DNA of 63,208 nucleotides from NCBI GenBank assembly GCA_030706015.1, contig JAUZPI010000017.1, positions 1 to 63,208 on the forward strand. The letters are read 5' to 3'. The stretch comes from Bacillota bacterium. GTDB lineage: Bacteria; Bacillota; Clostridia; Clostridiales; Clostridiaceae. This document shows positions 24,800-34,883 of the stretch, piece by piece. How positions within the stretch are numbered: position 1 is the stretch's first letter; each line of letters begins with the position of its first letter. The notes beneath the pieces were generated by a model. It searched no databases. It saw nothing but the letters and a program-made list of their open reading frames with translations, and was not told where the DNA came from. The translations under genes and the position numbers were made by a program.

Positions 24800-26120
24800 C
24801 ACATACAACTCCTATTAAATCATATTCTAAAGAATCGACTATTTTAACTTTCACAAATTCTCCTATGTCTAATATTTTATCACATTTTATAAAAATTGCA
24901 CCATCAATTTCAGGAGCCATCTCGTAATTTCTGCCTTCATAACGTTCGCCATCAAAGCTTTCTATTAAAACATTATACACATTACCTATCTTTGCTTTGT
25001 TAATCTGTGCTGAAATCTCCTGTTGAGCTGACATTATTTGAAATTCTCTATGTTTCTTAGCTTCTTCATCAATTTGATCAGTCATTTCAGCTGCAATAGT
25101 GCCTTCCTCTTGAGAATATTTGAAAACTCCTAGTTTATCAAACTTTATATACTCTATAAACTCTTTTAGTTCATTAAACTGTTCTTCAGTTTCTCCTGGA
25201 AAACCAACAATTATTGAGGTTCTAATACTTAACCCTTTAATTTTTTCTCTCATCTTATTTATCGTTTTTATAACCTCTTCTTTTCTACTCTTCCTTCTCA
25301 TATTCTTTAGTATTTCATCATTTATATGTTGAAGTGGGATATCTATATATTTGCAAACTTTATCGTTGTTAGCTATCTCATCTATTAATTCTTCTGTAAT
25401 TTCTTCAGGGTAACAATACAAGATTCTTATCCACTCAATACCGCTTACCCCTGAAATTTTATTTATAAGCTCATGCAATAACTTCTTATTATAGATATCA
25501 ATACCGTAATTTGTAGTATCTTGAGCTATAAGAATAATTTCCTTTATTCCTTGAGATGCTAAATCTTTTGCTTCTTCTACAATATCTTCAATTAATCTAC
25601 TTCTATACTTTCCTCTAATTTTAGGTATTATACAGTATGTACAAAAATTATTACATCCCTCTGAAATTCTTATGTAGGCCGTTCTAGTTCCAGTAGTTAT
25701 TACCCTTTTTCCTGTATTAATATTATTATCGCTGTAATTTATGCAACTTGTTTTTTCACCACTTTTTATAAAGTTACTTATTATTGAATCCAAGTTACTA
25801 TAATCATTAACACCTAATATTACATCAAGTTCGGGAATTAACTCTAGCAATTCATCTCCATAGCGTTGTGTAAGACATCCTGTTGCTATGAGCATCTTGC
25901 AATTGTATTTATTTTTGAATTCTCCCATTTCAAGTATTGCGTTTATAGATTCCTGTTTTGCCGTCTCAATAAAACCACAGGTATTTACAAGAATTATTTC
26001 CGCTGTTTTAGGATCATTAACTATATTATAACCTTCGGATAAGTTACCTAAAATAATTTCAGAATCTACTCTATTCTTGTCACAACCCAAACTTACAACT
26101 CCGATTTTTAATTTATCCAC
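24783..26120 (-). CDS. rimO: Ribosomal protein S12 methylthiotransferase
   Basis: 445 residues: an N-terminal UPF0004 domain with SLGCDKNRVDSE (the RimO form of the motif; MiaB differs here), radical-SAM motif CNNFCTYC at about 156-163, and a C-terminal TRAM domain. It adds a methylthio group to the conserved Asp of S12 using two 4Fe-4S clusters; further Cys ligands are at VNTCGF and TGCLTQRYG. It lies between ftsK and pgsA, the usual clostridial position. Confidence 0.92.
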   Translation of the reverse strand: MDKLKIGVVSLGCDKNRVDSEIILGNLSEGYNIVNDPKTAEIILVNTCGFIETAKQESINAILEMGEFKNKYNCKMLIATGCLTQRYGDELLELIPELDVILGVNDYSNLDSIISNFIKSGEKTSCINYSDNNINTGKRVITTGTRTAYIRISEGCNNFCTYCIIPKIRGKYRSRLIEDIVEEAKDLASQGIKEIILIAQDTTNYGIDIYNKKLLHELINKISGVSGIEWIRILYCYPEEITEELIDEIANNDKVCKYIDIPLQHINDEILKNMRRKSRKEEVIKTINKMREKIKGLSIRTSIIVGFPGETEEQFNELKEFIEYIKFDKLGVFKYSQEEGTIAAEMTDQIDEEAKKHREFQIMSAQQEISAQINKAKIGNVYNVLIESFDGERYEGRNYEMAPEIDGAIFIKCDKILDIGEFVKVKIVDSLEYDLIGVVCDESCE

Positions 26121-26208
26121 TATTCATCCTCCTAGTTTAATTACTACATTAAATATTTTAAATCCATTTTTAAAAATTAACAAGTAAAATGCTAATAAAT
26201 TAAGTATA

Positions 26209-28488
26209 CTAATTTTTAGTTCCAGTAAAAGACCCATTCTCAAGTTCGTCTCTACTTACTAGTATATTTCTTGGCTTTGAACCATCTCTTTGAGAAATTA
26301 CGCCTTTATCCTCCAATTGCTCAATTAACCTCGCAGCTCTATTATAACCTATCCTCAATCTTCTTTGGAGTAATGAAGTTGATGCTTGACCAGACTCAAC
26401 TACTATTTTAATTGCTTCAGACAAGAGCTCATCTTCATCACTGTCATTCTTGCTTACATTATTGTCAATCTGCTCAAGTATTTCTTCTCTATACTCTGAT
26501 TTTCCTTCCTGCTGCTCCTTTATGAACTCAACAACATTTTCTACTTCTCGTTCTGATATAAATGCTCCCTGAATTCTTATAGGTTTTGCTTCACCTACCG
26601 GATAGAAAAGCATATCTCCTTTACCTAATAATTTTTCGGCTCCAGACATATCAAGTATTGTTCTTGAGTCTATCTGACTTGAAACCGCAAAAGATATTCT
26701 AGAAGGAATATTGGCTTTGATTACACCAGTAATAACGTCTACTGATGGTCTTTGGGTAGCGATAACTAAATGCATCCCAGCCGCTCTAGCCATTTGAGCG
26801 AGTCTTGCAATATAATCTTCAATATCATTTGGACATACCATCATTAAATCTGCAAGCTCGTCAATTATGATTACAATCCACGGCATTTTATCCTTCACAA
26901 CACCACTTGCAAATAATTGATTATAGCCCTCGATATTTCTAACATTGTTTTCAGCAAAGGTTTTATACCTTTTAGTCATCTCATTGACTGCCCAAAATAA
27001 GGCTCCCGCTGCTTTTTTAGGATTTGTAACAACAGGTATTAAAAGATGCGGTATACCATTATAAATATTTAATTCTACAACTTTAGGGTCTATCATTAAT
27101 AGTTTAACATCGTCAGGAGGATATTTATATAACAAACTAATTATTAATGTATTAATACACACACTTTTTCCCGAACCTGTTGCCCCTGCAATTAACATAT
27201 GAGGCATCTTAGTTAAATCTGATACTATACAGTTACCTCCTATATCTTTACCCAGTGCAAATGCAAGTTTATTTTTTGATTCTCTAAATTCATCTGAGTC
27301 AATTACTTCTCTTAAGAAAACTGGTGTTAAATCCTTATTAGGCACTTCTATACCAATAGCAGCCTTACCAGGTATAGGCGCTTCTATTCTGACTCCGGAG
27401 GAAGCAAGATTTAATGCAATATCATCTGAAAGGTTTACTATTTTACTAACTTTTACTCCAGCGCTTGGGTGTAGTTCATATCTTGTAACAGAAGGTCCTC
27501 TTGAAACCTGGATTACCTTAGCTTCTACCCCAAAACTATTTAGAGTATCAGTTAATTTTGCAGCACTATTTAAAAGTTCTTTTTTATCACTTTTATTTAA
27601 TTTTGCCAGATCATTTTGCATAAGTAATTCATTACTTGGAAATTCATATTCTACATCACCAAGTGTAGAGTTCTGTTCAATCTCTTCTTCTAATTCCTTA
27701 CTTATGGATTCCTCATCTTTTTTATTATACTTTACTTCTTTTTCTTCTTTCACAGACTCAGTTTGATGGTTGTCCTTTTCCAAATCGCCAGCAGACTTCA
27801 TAAAATCAATTATTTTAATTTTATTACTAATTCCTTTAACATATTGATCTTTTTCTGCCTCATTATTAATATTTATATTCTCTTCATTACTCTCAATTGG
27901 TTCATTTAAAAGTATTTTTTGTTTTTCTGTTCTCTTGAATTTTAACATCCTTAGCACATTATCAAGGGATTTTTTTGTAATAAGCAAATAAGATACTATA
28001 TAAACACATATGTAAATAATAAATGCACCCAAAGTTCCAAATAATTTATATAGTGGTGCATCAATTATATAAGATAAAATACCACCATGAACTATATCAG
28101 TAGAAGCATATATTTTTTGTGCCCCTTCATATAAGCTCCTATTATTATATAAGTATCTAAATCTCATCATTTGAATAATTAGCAAGGTATTTAGAATAAA
28201 AAGCATTATACCGTAAAACTTCATAGTAAATTGTATTTTACCCTTTTTAACAATATAGCAATACCCTATAAATAAGGTTATTAGCGGAAGTATATATGCC
28301 CCAAGTCCAAACACGGCTATGAGTAAATCTCTCATTCCTTTACCCAATATACCTGATTTATCAAAAAAAATCATACTAAATTCCATGAATAAACTTAATC
28401 CAATTACTACAACTCCTGCAATATCGCTATTTATATCTAATTTCATTTTTTCATCCTTTATTTTCTCAGGCTTCTTCTTTCTAGCCAA
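26209..28488 (-). CDS. ftsK: DNA translocase FtsK/SpoIIIE
   Basis: 759 residues. The N-terminal 175 hold four transmembrane helices, then a low-complexity acidic linker, then the motor domain with Walker A GATGSGKS and Walker B VIIIDELADLMM, and a C-terminal winged-helix gamma domain (SLLQRRLRIGYNRAARLIEQ) that reads polar DNA motifs. In spore formers this protein pumps the chromosome into the forespore (SpoIIIE) or clears the division septum; sequence alone does not decide. Confidence 0.93.
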   Translation of the reverse strand: MARKKKPEKIKDEKMKLDINSDIAGVVVIGLSLFMEFSMIFFDKSGILGKGMRDLLIAVFGLGAYILPLITLFIGYCYIVKKGKIQFTMKFYGIMLFILNTLLIIQMMRFRYLYNNRSLYEGAQKIYASTDIVHGGILSYIIDAPLYKLFGTLGAFIIYICVYIVSYLLITKKSLDNVLRMLKFKRTEKQKILLNEPIESNEENININNEAEKDQYVKGISNKIKIIDFMKSAGDLEKDNHQTESVKEEKEVKYNKKDEESISKELEEEIEQNSTLGDVEYEFPSNELLMQNDLAKLNKSDKKELLNSAAKLTDTLNSFGVEAKVIQVSRGPSVTRYELHPSAGVKVSKIVNLSDDIALNLASSGVRIEAPIPGKAAIGIEVPNKDLTPVFLREVIDSDEFRESKNKLAFALGKDIGGNCIVSDLTKMPHMLIAGATGSGKSVCINTLIISLLYKYPPDDVKLLMIDPKVVELNIYNGIPHLLIPVVTNPKKAAGALFWAVNEMTKRYKTFAENNVRNIEGYNQLFASGVVKDKMPWIVIIIDELADLMMVCPNDIEDYIARLAQMARAAGMHLVIATQRPSVDVITGVIKANIPSRISFAVSSQIDSRTILDMSGAEKLLGKGDMLFYPVGEAKPIRIQGAFISEREVENVVEFIKEQQEGKSEYREEILEQIDNNVSKNDSDEDELLSEAIKIVVESGQASTSLLQRRLRIGYNRAARLIEQLEDKGVISQRDGSKPRNILVSRDELENGSFTGTKN

Positions 28489-28562
28489 AGCATTTCACCT
28501 CCATTAGTTTATTTCTACAGATAATAAAAATATCCTTTTATTTTAATTAAAATATAAACTAA

Positions 28563-28583
28563 CCATAGGATAATATCCTATGG
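28563..28583. terminator. Small palindrome at the tepA stop
   Basis: CCATAGGATA-a-TATCCTATGG overlaps the tepA stop codon; no T-run follows, so termination is doubtful. Confidence 0.35.
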
Positions 28584-29348
28584 CTCTCTTTCTTTAGTTA
28601 GTTCATTTAGTTTAGCTAAAGCCTCCTTTATTCCACCAACCTGATCAATTAATCCATGATCCACTGCCTGCTCTCCAATTAATATTGTTCCCATATCATT
28701 TAACAATTCATCAGTTTCAAGCATTAAATTTTTTAGCGTTTCCTTATTTGCTCTAGATGTTCTTGTTATAAATTCAATAATTCTTTCCTGCATCTTGTTA
28801 AAATATTCAAAGGTTTGTGGCACTCCTATTACTAAGCCATTCATTCTTATAGGATGAACTATCATAGTAGCCGACGGTGAAATAAAAGAATAATCGGCAG
28901 CTGTGGCTAAAGGAACTCCTATTGAATGCCCTCCTCCTATCACCAGAGAAACAGTAGGTTTGCTAAGACTCCAAATCATTTCTGCAATGGCTAGACCAGC
29001 TTCCACATCTCCACCTACAGTATTTAGTATAATCAATACGCCTTCTACTTTATCATTTATCTCTATATCAATCAACTGAGGGATAACATGTTCATATTTA
29101 GTTGCTTTAGTTTGAGGAGATAGAACACTATGTCCTTCAATTTGACCTATAATGGGCAAAATTTGAATTCTTTCATTTCCTTCTGGAATATTACTTGTTC
29201 CAAACTCTCTAATGTTTTCTACATTATCAGCATTACTTGGCGGGGAACTCTTTTTATCATCTTTATGTTCATCTTTTCTATGTTCTTCTTTTCTATGTTC
29301 TTCTTTTCTATATTCACGTTCATGTTTTTTATTTATTTCTTCATTCAT
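28578..29348 (-). CDS. TepA-like ClpP-family serine protease
   Basis: 256 residues. The ClpP/crotonase fold is seen from NTVGGDVEAGLA; GGGHSIGVP carries the likely nucleophile Ser and TMIVHPIR the His, as in ClpP and the TepA (YmfB) subgroup. The N-terminus (residues 3-35) is a very polar Glu/Lys/His tail built from three 15-bp tandem repeats. In Bacillus TepA helps degrade signal peptides. It lies between dapG and ftsK, its usual place. Confidence 0.85.
   Translation of the reverse strand: MNEEINKKHEREYRKEEHRKEEHRKDEHKDDKKSSPPSNADNVENIREFGTSNIPEGNERIQILPIIGQIEGHSVLSPQTKATKYEHVIPQLIDIEINDKVEGVLIILNTVGGDVEAGLAIAEMIWSLSKPTVSLVIGGGHSIGVPLATAADYSFISPSATMIVHPIRMNGLVIGVPQTFEYFNKMQERIIEFITRTSRANKETLKNLMLETDELLNDMGTILIGEQAVDHGLIDQVGGIKEALAKLNELTKEREP
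29265..29309 (-). repeat. Three 15-bp tandem repeats coding for the TepA N-terminal tail
   Basis: Units of AGAAAAGAWGAACAT (minus strand) at 29295-29309, 29280-29294 and 29265-29279; the first two are identical and the third differs by one base. The length is a multiple of three, so copy-number change would lengthen or shorten the tail without breaking the frame. Confidence 0.85.
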
Positions 29349-29417
29349 ACATCATTCCTCCTAGCATAGCTTTAGCATATGCAGTATTATGGAATGATAT
29401 TCATATCCCTGGAATAA

Positions 29418-30611
29418 CTAAATAAATTCCTTATGAAGTGCTCTTATTGATGTTTCAGCATATTTTGTTTTAACTAAACACCATATTGTCATATGCGAAT
29501 CTGCTGTTTGTAGTATCTCTACATTTTCTTTTGTTAACGCTTTTAAAATTCTTGCCATTACTCCAGGAATCCCTCTCATCCTGCTTCCTATTACCGCTAT
29601 CTTACTACAATCATCCACATGATTAAATTTTAATTTTTTAGTATTCATCAGGGTGGTTAGTTTTTTTATATCTTTTTTATCAATGGTAAAGATCTTTTCT
29701 CTAGGGAAAACATTTATCAAATCTACACTTATCATTTCATTCCCCAAAAAATTAAATATATCAAAATATTTTTCATTTCCTTCATTTTCGTCCATCTTAA
29801 TTATTATTTGAACCCTGTCTTTCATATGGGTAATACCAGTTATTATAGTTTCAGTATTTTCTTCTCCATATTTATTTATTATTGTACCTTCACAATTACT
29901 CAGTGTATTCTTTATTACTAAAGGTATATTCCCCTTCATGGCAATTTCCACAGCTCTAGGATGTATGACTTTTGCACCTTGATCTGCGAACTGAAACACC
30001 TCATTATAGCTTATTTCCTTTATAAGAGCAGCATCTGATACAATTCTAGGATCTGCAGTCAATAAACCATCCACATCCGTATATATTTCTACTTTATCAG
30101 CAAATAATGCTACCCCTAATAAGGATGCCGTTACATCACTGCCGCCTCGTCCAAGTGTTGTAACAAATCCACTTTCGCTTCTTCCTTGAAATCCTGCAAC
30201 CACAGGTACCTTATTTTCCTTAATATATTTTAATAACCTTTCAGTTTCCACTTTAACAACATTTGCATCTCCAAAATTATCATCTGTAATTATACCTGCC
30301 TGTCCTCCCGCTAAAGGAATAGAAGAAATTTCATTAGTAGAAAGCTCATTACTCATAACTGCAGTGCTTATAGTTTCACCGCAGCTCATAAGTAAATCTA
30401 CAGCCTGCTTATTATTATCCTTGAACTCATTGTCTAACAAAGATAATAAGGTGTCTGTAGCATAAGGTGCTCCTTCTCTTCCCATTGCAGATACTACAAC
30501 CACAGGGCGAAAACCTGAAGAAATTGCCTCTTTTACTTTTTGAACTACTAGAAGCCTTCTATCATGTGTAGATACCGAAGTACCTCCAAATTTTTGAACT
30601 ACAATTTTCAT
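29418..30611 (-). CDS. Aspartate kinase
   Basis: 397 residues: a kinase domain with QKFGGTSVS at the start (residues 5-13), TLGRGGSDVTA and TDVDGLLTADPR, then two ACT regulatory domains from about residue 260. It phosphorylates aspartate, the entry to lysine, diaminopimelate, methionine and threonine. The position beside tepA matches B. subtilis dapG, which is diaminopimelate-regulated and important for spore dipicolinate and cell wall; that this one has the same control is inference. Confidence 0.9.
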   Translation of the reverse strand: MKIVVQKFGGTSVSTHDRRLLVVQKVKEAISSGFRPVVVVSAMGREGAPYATDTLLSLLDNEFKDNNKQAVDLLMSCGETISTAVMSNELSTNEISSIPLAGGQAGIITDDNFGDANVVKVETERLLKYIKENKVPVVAGFQGRSESGFVTTLGRGGSDVTASLLGVALFADKVEIYTDVDGLLTADPRIVSDAALIKEISYNEVFQFADQGAKVIHPRAVEIAMKGNIPLVIKNTLSNCEGTIINKYGEENTETIITGITHMKDRVQIIIKMDENEGNEKYFDIFNFLGNEMISVDLINVFPREKIFTIDKKDIKKLTTLMNTKKLKFNHVDDCSKIAVIGSRMRGIPGVMARILKALTKENVEILQTADSHMTIWCLVKTKYAETSIRALHKEFI

Positions 30612-30624
30612 TTTGTTCCTCCAG

Positions 30625-30903
30625 CTAAATATGAGATTCTCTTAGCATATCCTGTTCAATATCAATAATTATTGTTCTAGTTCCTATCTTCTTTACATAT
30701 TGCCAAGGTACCTCTGAAAAATCTGGTTTACTATTAAAGAAGCTAAAGCCTGATTTTGTTTCATTTAATATCAAATACTTCAAATTTCCTTGTTCATCAA
30801 TAATAATATCATTATTAGATAAGGTTGAATACTTTTCGCCATCGTTAACATTAATGATCTCGTATCTCTCAATTTCACTATACAGTTTAATATCTTCACT
30901 CAT
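30625..30903 (-). CDS. YlmC/YmxH-family (PRC-barrel) sporulation protein
   Basis: 92 residues from the ATG at 30903 (AAGGGGA 9 nt upstream). A single small beta-barrel, PRC-like domain with YEIINVNDGEKY and IDEQGNLKYLI, ending in PWQYVKKIGTRTIIID, matches the YlmC/YmxH family of spore-former proteins of unknown biochemical role. Between the aspartokinase and M16 protease genes, as in Bacillus. Confidence 0.75.
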   Translation of the reverse strand: MSEDIKLYSEIERYEIINVNDGEKYSTLSNNDIIIDEQGNLKYLILNETKSGFSFFNSKPDFSEVPWQYVKKIGTRTIIIDIEQDMLRESHI

Positions 30904-30985
30904 ACTGCTCATCCCCTTAATATTTTATTCATTAATAATTGATATGTGTCAAATATTAAGTATATTACTAAGCAATGGTGAATAT

Positions 30986-32287
30986 CTATACTAATGTGCT
31001 CTTTCCATGACTAGTGAATGCATAGTTTTCCTTAGAAAGAATTTTTTTTATGTTTTCTATATCTAAAGCTTCTCCAACATATGCAGAATTAATGATTCCT
31101 TTTCCTAGGGTTTTATCTATTACATCCATAATTCTGTCATAATTAATTGAGTCTATTTCCTGTATTATATATTCCGGTGTGTTTATGCGATTTAAAAATA
31201 ATACTGCTTTACCGTTACTAAACATTCTGCTGCTAGTGCTTTCTAGTCCTAGTATATAATTACCCTTTAACTGTTCTTTTCCAATTTGAATTCTCTCTTG
31301 ACTAATTCCTTTTTTAACTAGTAAAGAAATCTCTTCCTCAATAGTGTTTATAGCCTCCACAGCATATTCTGGTTGTAGCGCTGTGTATATACATGTAGCT
31401 CCTGTATTCTTATGACAAGCCATATAACTGTATATTGAATAGCATAAGCCTTTTTCTTCTCTTATTTTTTGAAAAAGAACAGAAGCAGCTCCCCCCCCCA
31501 GGAAATTATTAACTAACAAAAGAGGAAAGAAATCCTTACTGCCAGTTTCTACTCCGGTTAATCCAAGACTCATATGAAGCTGTTCTATACTTTTCTTTTT
31601 AAACAAATGATTATTAAACATTAAAGGTGATGAATAATTTGTTTTATGAATATCATGGTTTTTCCACTTTCCAAAGTATTTTTCAACTAATACTCCAATG
31701 TTCTTCATATCAAACTTACCTGAAATAGATATTACTGAGTTTCTTGGTATGTAATGCTGCTGAATATAATCTTTTACTTGATCTCTATCAAATGAGTTGA
31801 CTGTATCTTCCGTTCCTAGAATAGGTAACGATAAAGAATCTTTGCCATAAATAGCTTCACTATGTAAATCAGCCAATACGTCTTCTGGTGAATCTTCAGT
31901 CATATTAATTTCACTTATAACTATACTTTTTTCTTTTTCAATATCTTCAGCATCAAACTTACTATTAAAAAGCATATCTGATAATAACTCTAATGATAAT
32001 TCAAGATGAGAATCTAAGGTTTTTATATAAAAGCAAGTGGCTTCCTTACCAGTAAATGCATTAATTTGACCACCTACGTTTTCAATGCATTCTACAATTT
32101 CCTTCGAATTTCTTTTTTGTGTACCTTTGAAGAACATATGTTCAATAAAATGCGAGATACCATTGTTTTTGATATCTTCATTCCTTGAGCCATTCTCTAC
32201 CCATAATCCCACACTTACAGAGTTAACGTAATCAATATTTTCCACAACGACTCTTAATTCATTATTAAGCTTAAATAAATCATACAT
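30986..32287 (-). CDS. M16-family zinc peptidase (YmxG/processing-protease type)
   Basis: 433 residues. The inverted zinc motif HFIEHMFFKGT (HxxEH, about residues 47-57) with the downstream Glu in the ELSLELLSDML region; the C-terminal half has GGGAASVLFQKIREEKGLCYS, the M16 substrate-binding R/Y region. Usually co-located with pnp in Firmicutes (YmxG). Its codons for LGGGAA contain a run of nine G. Confidence 0.9.
   Translation of the reverse strand: MYDLFKLNNELRVVVENIDYVNSVSVGLWVENGSRNEDIKNNGISHFIEHMFFKGTQKRNSKEIVECIENVGGQINAFTGKEATCFYIKTLDSHLELSLELLSDMLFNSKFDAEDIEKEKSIVISEINMTEDSPEDVLADLHSEAIYGKDSLSLPILGTEDTVNSFDRDQVKDYIQQHYIPRNSVISISGKFDMKNIGVLVEKYFGKWKNHDIHKTNYSSPLMFNNHLFKKKSIEQLHMSLGLTGVETGSKDFFPLLLVNNFLGGGAASVLFQKIREEKGLCYSIYSYMACHKNTGATCIYTALQPEYAVEAINTIEEEISLLVKKGISQERIQIGKEQLKGNYILGLESTSSRMFSNGKAVLFLNRINTPEYIIQEIDSINYDRIMDVIDKTLGKGIINSAYVGEALDIENIKKILSKENYAFTSHGKSTLV
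31491..31499 (-). repeat. Nine-base G homopolymer inside the M16 peptidase gene
   Basis: Nine consecutive C on the plus strand (G on the coding strand), unusual in AT-rich DNA; it encodes the GGG of a conserved motif. Confidence 0.9.
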
Positions 32288-32332
32288 TATTTTTCTCCTT
32301 ATATATGATAATATTATTTTTTGAAAAATAAA

Positions 32333-32350
32333 AAGGCAATACTTGCCCTT
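32333..32350 (-). terminator. Intrinsic terminator after pnp
   Basis: AAGGGCAA-gta-TTGCCTT then TTTATTTTTC on the minus strand; 6 nt past the stop. Confidence 0.7.
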
Positions 32351-32355
32351 CTATT

Positions 32356-34476
32356 TTAACCTTCGTTTGTTATATTATCCTTGTTTTCTTCAGAATCCTT
32401 TAATGCATCTTTTCTAGATAGATTTATTCTACCTTGATTATCTATTTCAGTAACCTTAACTAATATCTCATCTCCAGTAGTAACAATATCTTCTACTTTA
32501 TTAACTCTTGCTACATCCAATTTAGAAATATGAACTAAACCTTCTTTACCAGGTAAAATTTCAACAAATGCTCCAAAAGCTGTGGTCTTTGTTACTTTAC
32601 CTAAATAAATTTCGCCTACTTTTACGTCTCTTGTTAAATCATCGATAATTTTAAGTGCTCTAGTTGCACCATCCTTGTCGCTTGATAAAACAAATATTTT
32701 TCCATCTTCCTTTATATCTATTTTAACACCGGTTTCTGCAATTATTTTGTTTATTGTTTTTCCACCTGCTCCAATTACATCTCTGATTTTATCAGGATCT
32801 ATGTTAATTGTGTAAGCTCTAGGTGCATATGGTGACATTTCTTTTCTATGTTCTGGTATACATTCTTTTATTTTTTCAATGATATGCAATCTAGCTTTTC
32901 TAGCATCATTTATTGCATTAGAAATTACATACTTTGATAGTCCATGTATCTTTGTATCTACTTGAATTGATGTTATACCATTCTCAGTACCTGCAACCTT
33001 AAAGTCCATATCGCCAAAGAAATCTTCCATTCCTTGAATATCAGTTATTACTATTTCCTTTGATAAATCTTCGCTAGTTATAAGTCCCATAGCAATTCCA
33101 GCAGCAGGTCTCTTAATTGGCACACCAGCATCTAATAGTGCTAATGTACTTCCGCATACACTGGCTTGAGATGTTGAACCATTAGAGCTAAGTACTTCGG
33201 ATACTAGTCTGATAGTATATGGGAATTCTTCTTCTGAAGGAATAAGTGGTTCTAACGCTTTTTCAGCTAAAGCTCCATGACCGATTTCTCTTCTTCCCGG
33301 ACCCCTTAATGGCTTTACTTCACCAGTTGAATAAGCAGGGAAATTATAATGATGCATATATCTCTTAGATTCTTCAGTACCAAGTCCATCTAAGATCTGA
33401 ACATCACCTAAAGCTCCTATAGTTGCTACAGTCATAACTTGTGTTAATCCTCTGCTGAACAAACCTGTTCCATGTGTTCTTGGTAGTATACCAACTTCAC
33501 AGCCTATTTGTCTAATTTCATCAAATGATCTGCCATCAGGTCTTCTTCCTTCATTAAGAAGCATATTTCTTACTACCTCTTTTTGGATGTTATAAACTAT
33601 ATCTGCAATATCTCCACCATTATCAGGATATTTTTCTTTGAATTCTTCGTCAATCTTTAGTTTAACATCCTTTAATCTTTCATTTCTAACATCTCTTTCA
33701 GTTATATACATGGCTTCTTTTATAATTTCAAAAGAGAATGCTCTTACATCTTTTTCTATTGTTTCATCTGGATGATATAGTACTGGAACATTCTTTACTT
33801 TACCATATTTAGCTACAGCTTCCTCTTGGAATTTAACTATTTGCTGACAAGCGTTAAATCCAAAATCTATAGCCTGAATCATAGTCTCTTCAGGAATTTC
33901 GTCTCCGCCAGCTTCTATCATCATAACTCTTTCTTTTGTAGCACAAACAGTTAAATTTAAACTGCTTTTTTCTCTTTGTTCTACCGTTGGATTAATTATA
34001 AATTCCCCATCTATTAAACCAACTGCAACTGTTCCAACTGGTTCTGTAAATGGTATGCTTGACAAACAAAGCGCCATAGAAGCACCATTCATAGCTAGAA
34101 TATCTGGAGCATTATCTTGCTCTACAGATACAACTGTGCATACTACCTGAACATCGTTTCTATAACCCTTAGGAAATAATGGCCTTAATGGTCTGTCGAT
34201 AGCTCTAGCAAAAAGAACTGATTTTTCTGAAGGTTTTCCTTCTCTCTTTATAAACCCTCCAGGTATCTTTCCTACCGCATATAATCTTTCTTCATATTCA
34301 ACACTAAGTGGAAAGAAATCTATACCTTCCCTTGGCTTCTCTGATGCATTTACATTTACAAGTACAACTGTCTCCCCATAACTCATAAATATGGCACGGT
34401 TTGATAGTGCACCTACCTTGTCACATTCCACTTTAAGAGTTCGACCAGCAACAGTGGTTTCTAGTATATTGCTCAT
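32356..34476 (-). CDS. pnp: Polyribonucleotide nucleotidyltransferase (PNPase)
   Basis: 706 residues: two RNase PH domains (the second with GRRPDGRSFDEIR and STSQASVCGSTLAL), a KH domain with DVIGAGGKTINKI at about 560, and an S1 domain with GKVTKTTAFGAFVEI. It degrades RNA 3'-5' by phosphorolysis. It follows rpsO, the conserved pair. About 115 bases and an rpsO terminator separate the two. Confidence 0.97.
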   Translation of the reverse strand: MSNILETTVAGRTLKVECDKVGALSNRAIFMSYGETVVLVNVNASEKPREGIDFFPLSVEYEERLYAVGKIPGGFIKREGKPSEKSVLFARAIDRPLRPLFPKGYRNDVQVVCTVVSVEQDNAPDILAMNGASMALCLSSIPFTEPVGTVAVGLIDGEFIINPTVEQREKSSLNLTVCATKERVMMIEAGGDEIPEETMIQAIDFGFNACQQIVKFQEEAVAKYGKVKNVPVLYHPDETIEKDVRAFSFEIIKEAMYITERDVRNERLKDVKLKIDEEFKEKYPDNGGDIADIVYNIQKEVVRNMLLNEGRRPDGRSFDEIRQIGCEVGILPRTHGTGLFSRGLTQVMTVATIGALGDVQILDGLGTEESKRYMHHYNFPAYSTGEVKPLRGPGRREIGHGALAEKALEPLIPSEEEFPYTIRLVSEVLSSNGSTSQASVCGSTLALLDAGVPIKRPAAGIAMGLITSEDLSKEIVITDIQGMEDFFGDMDFKVAGTENGITSIQVDTKIHGLSKYVISNAINDARKARLHIIEKIKECIPEHRKEMSPYAPRAYTINIDPDKIRDVIGAGGKTINKIIAETGVKIDIKEDGKIFVLSSDKDGATRALKIIDDLTRDVKVGEIYLGKVTKTTAFGAFVEILPGKEGLVHISKLDVARVNKVEDIVTTGDEILVKVTEIDNQGRINLSRKDALKDSEENKDNITNEG

Positions 34477-34559
34477 ATTGATACCTCCTTATAATATCCC
34501 TATACAATATATATTATTATTGTTGTTTTTGTCTTTTATGTAATTAATCAAATTAAAAT

Positions 34560-34585
34560 AATAGAGCGGTATACACCGCTCTATT
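34560..34585 (-). terminator. Intrinsic terminator after rpsO
   Basis: AATAGAGCGGT-gtat-ACCGCTCTATT with TATTTTAATTTG following on the minus strand, 6 nt past the stop. Confidence 0.75.
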
Positions 34586-34590
34586 AGAAA

Positions 34591-34854
34591 CTATTTTCTT
34601 AACCCTAACTCTTTTATAAGAGAACGATATCTTTCAATGTCTTCCTTAGCTAAATAGTTAAGAAGACCTCTTCTTTGTCCTACCATCATTAAAAGACCTC
34701 TTCTTGAGTGGTGGTCTTTTTTATGCATTTTAAGATGATCATTTAAGTGATTGATTCTTTCAGTAAGTAATGCGATTTGCACTTCTGGTGAACCAGTATC
34801 TCCTTCATGTCTTGCAAATTTTTCAATTAGTTGTTGTTTTGTGTTCTTTTCCAC
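34591..34854 (-). CDS. rpsO: Ribosomal protein S15
   Basis: 87 residues, normal length, with HEGDTGSPEVQIALLTERI and the signature RRGLLMMVGQRRGLLNYL. It binds the 16S rRNA three-way junction. It has its own promoter and a structured leader of the kind S15 uses to control its translation. Confidence 0.97.
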   Translation of the reverse strand: MEKNTKQQLIEKFARHEGDTGSPEVQIALLTERINHLNDHLKMHKKDHHSRRGLLMMVGQRRGLLNYLAKEDIERYRSLIKELGLRK

Positions 34855-34883
34855 GTGTAGACACCTCCATAATATTATCGCCG

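Noticed and set aside
29350..30985. Lysine riboswitch upstream of the aspartokinase gene
   Set aside because: The gene is 13 nt downstream of the YlmC/YmxH-type gene, so there is no room for a leader.
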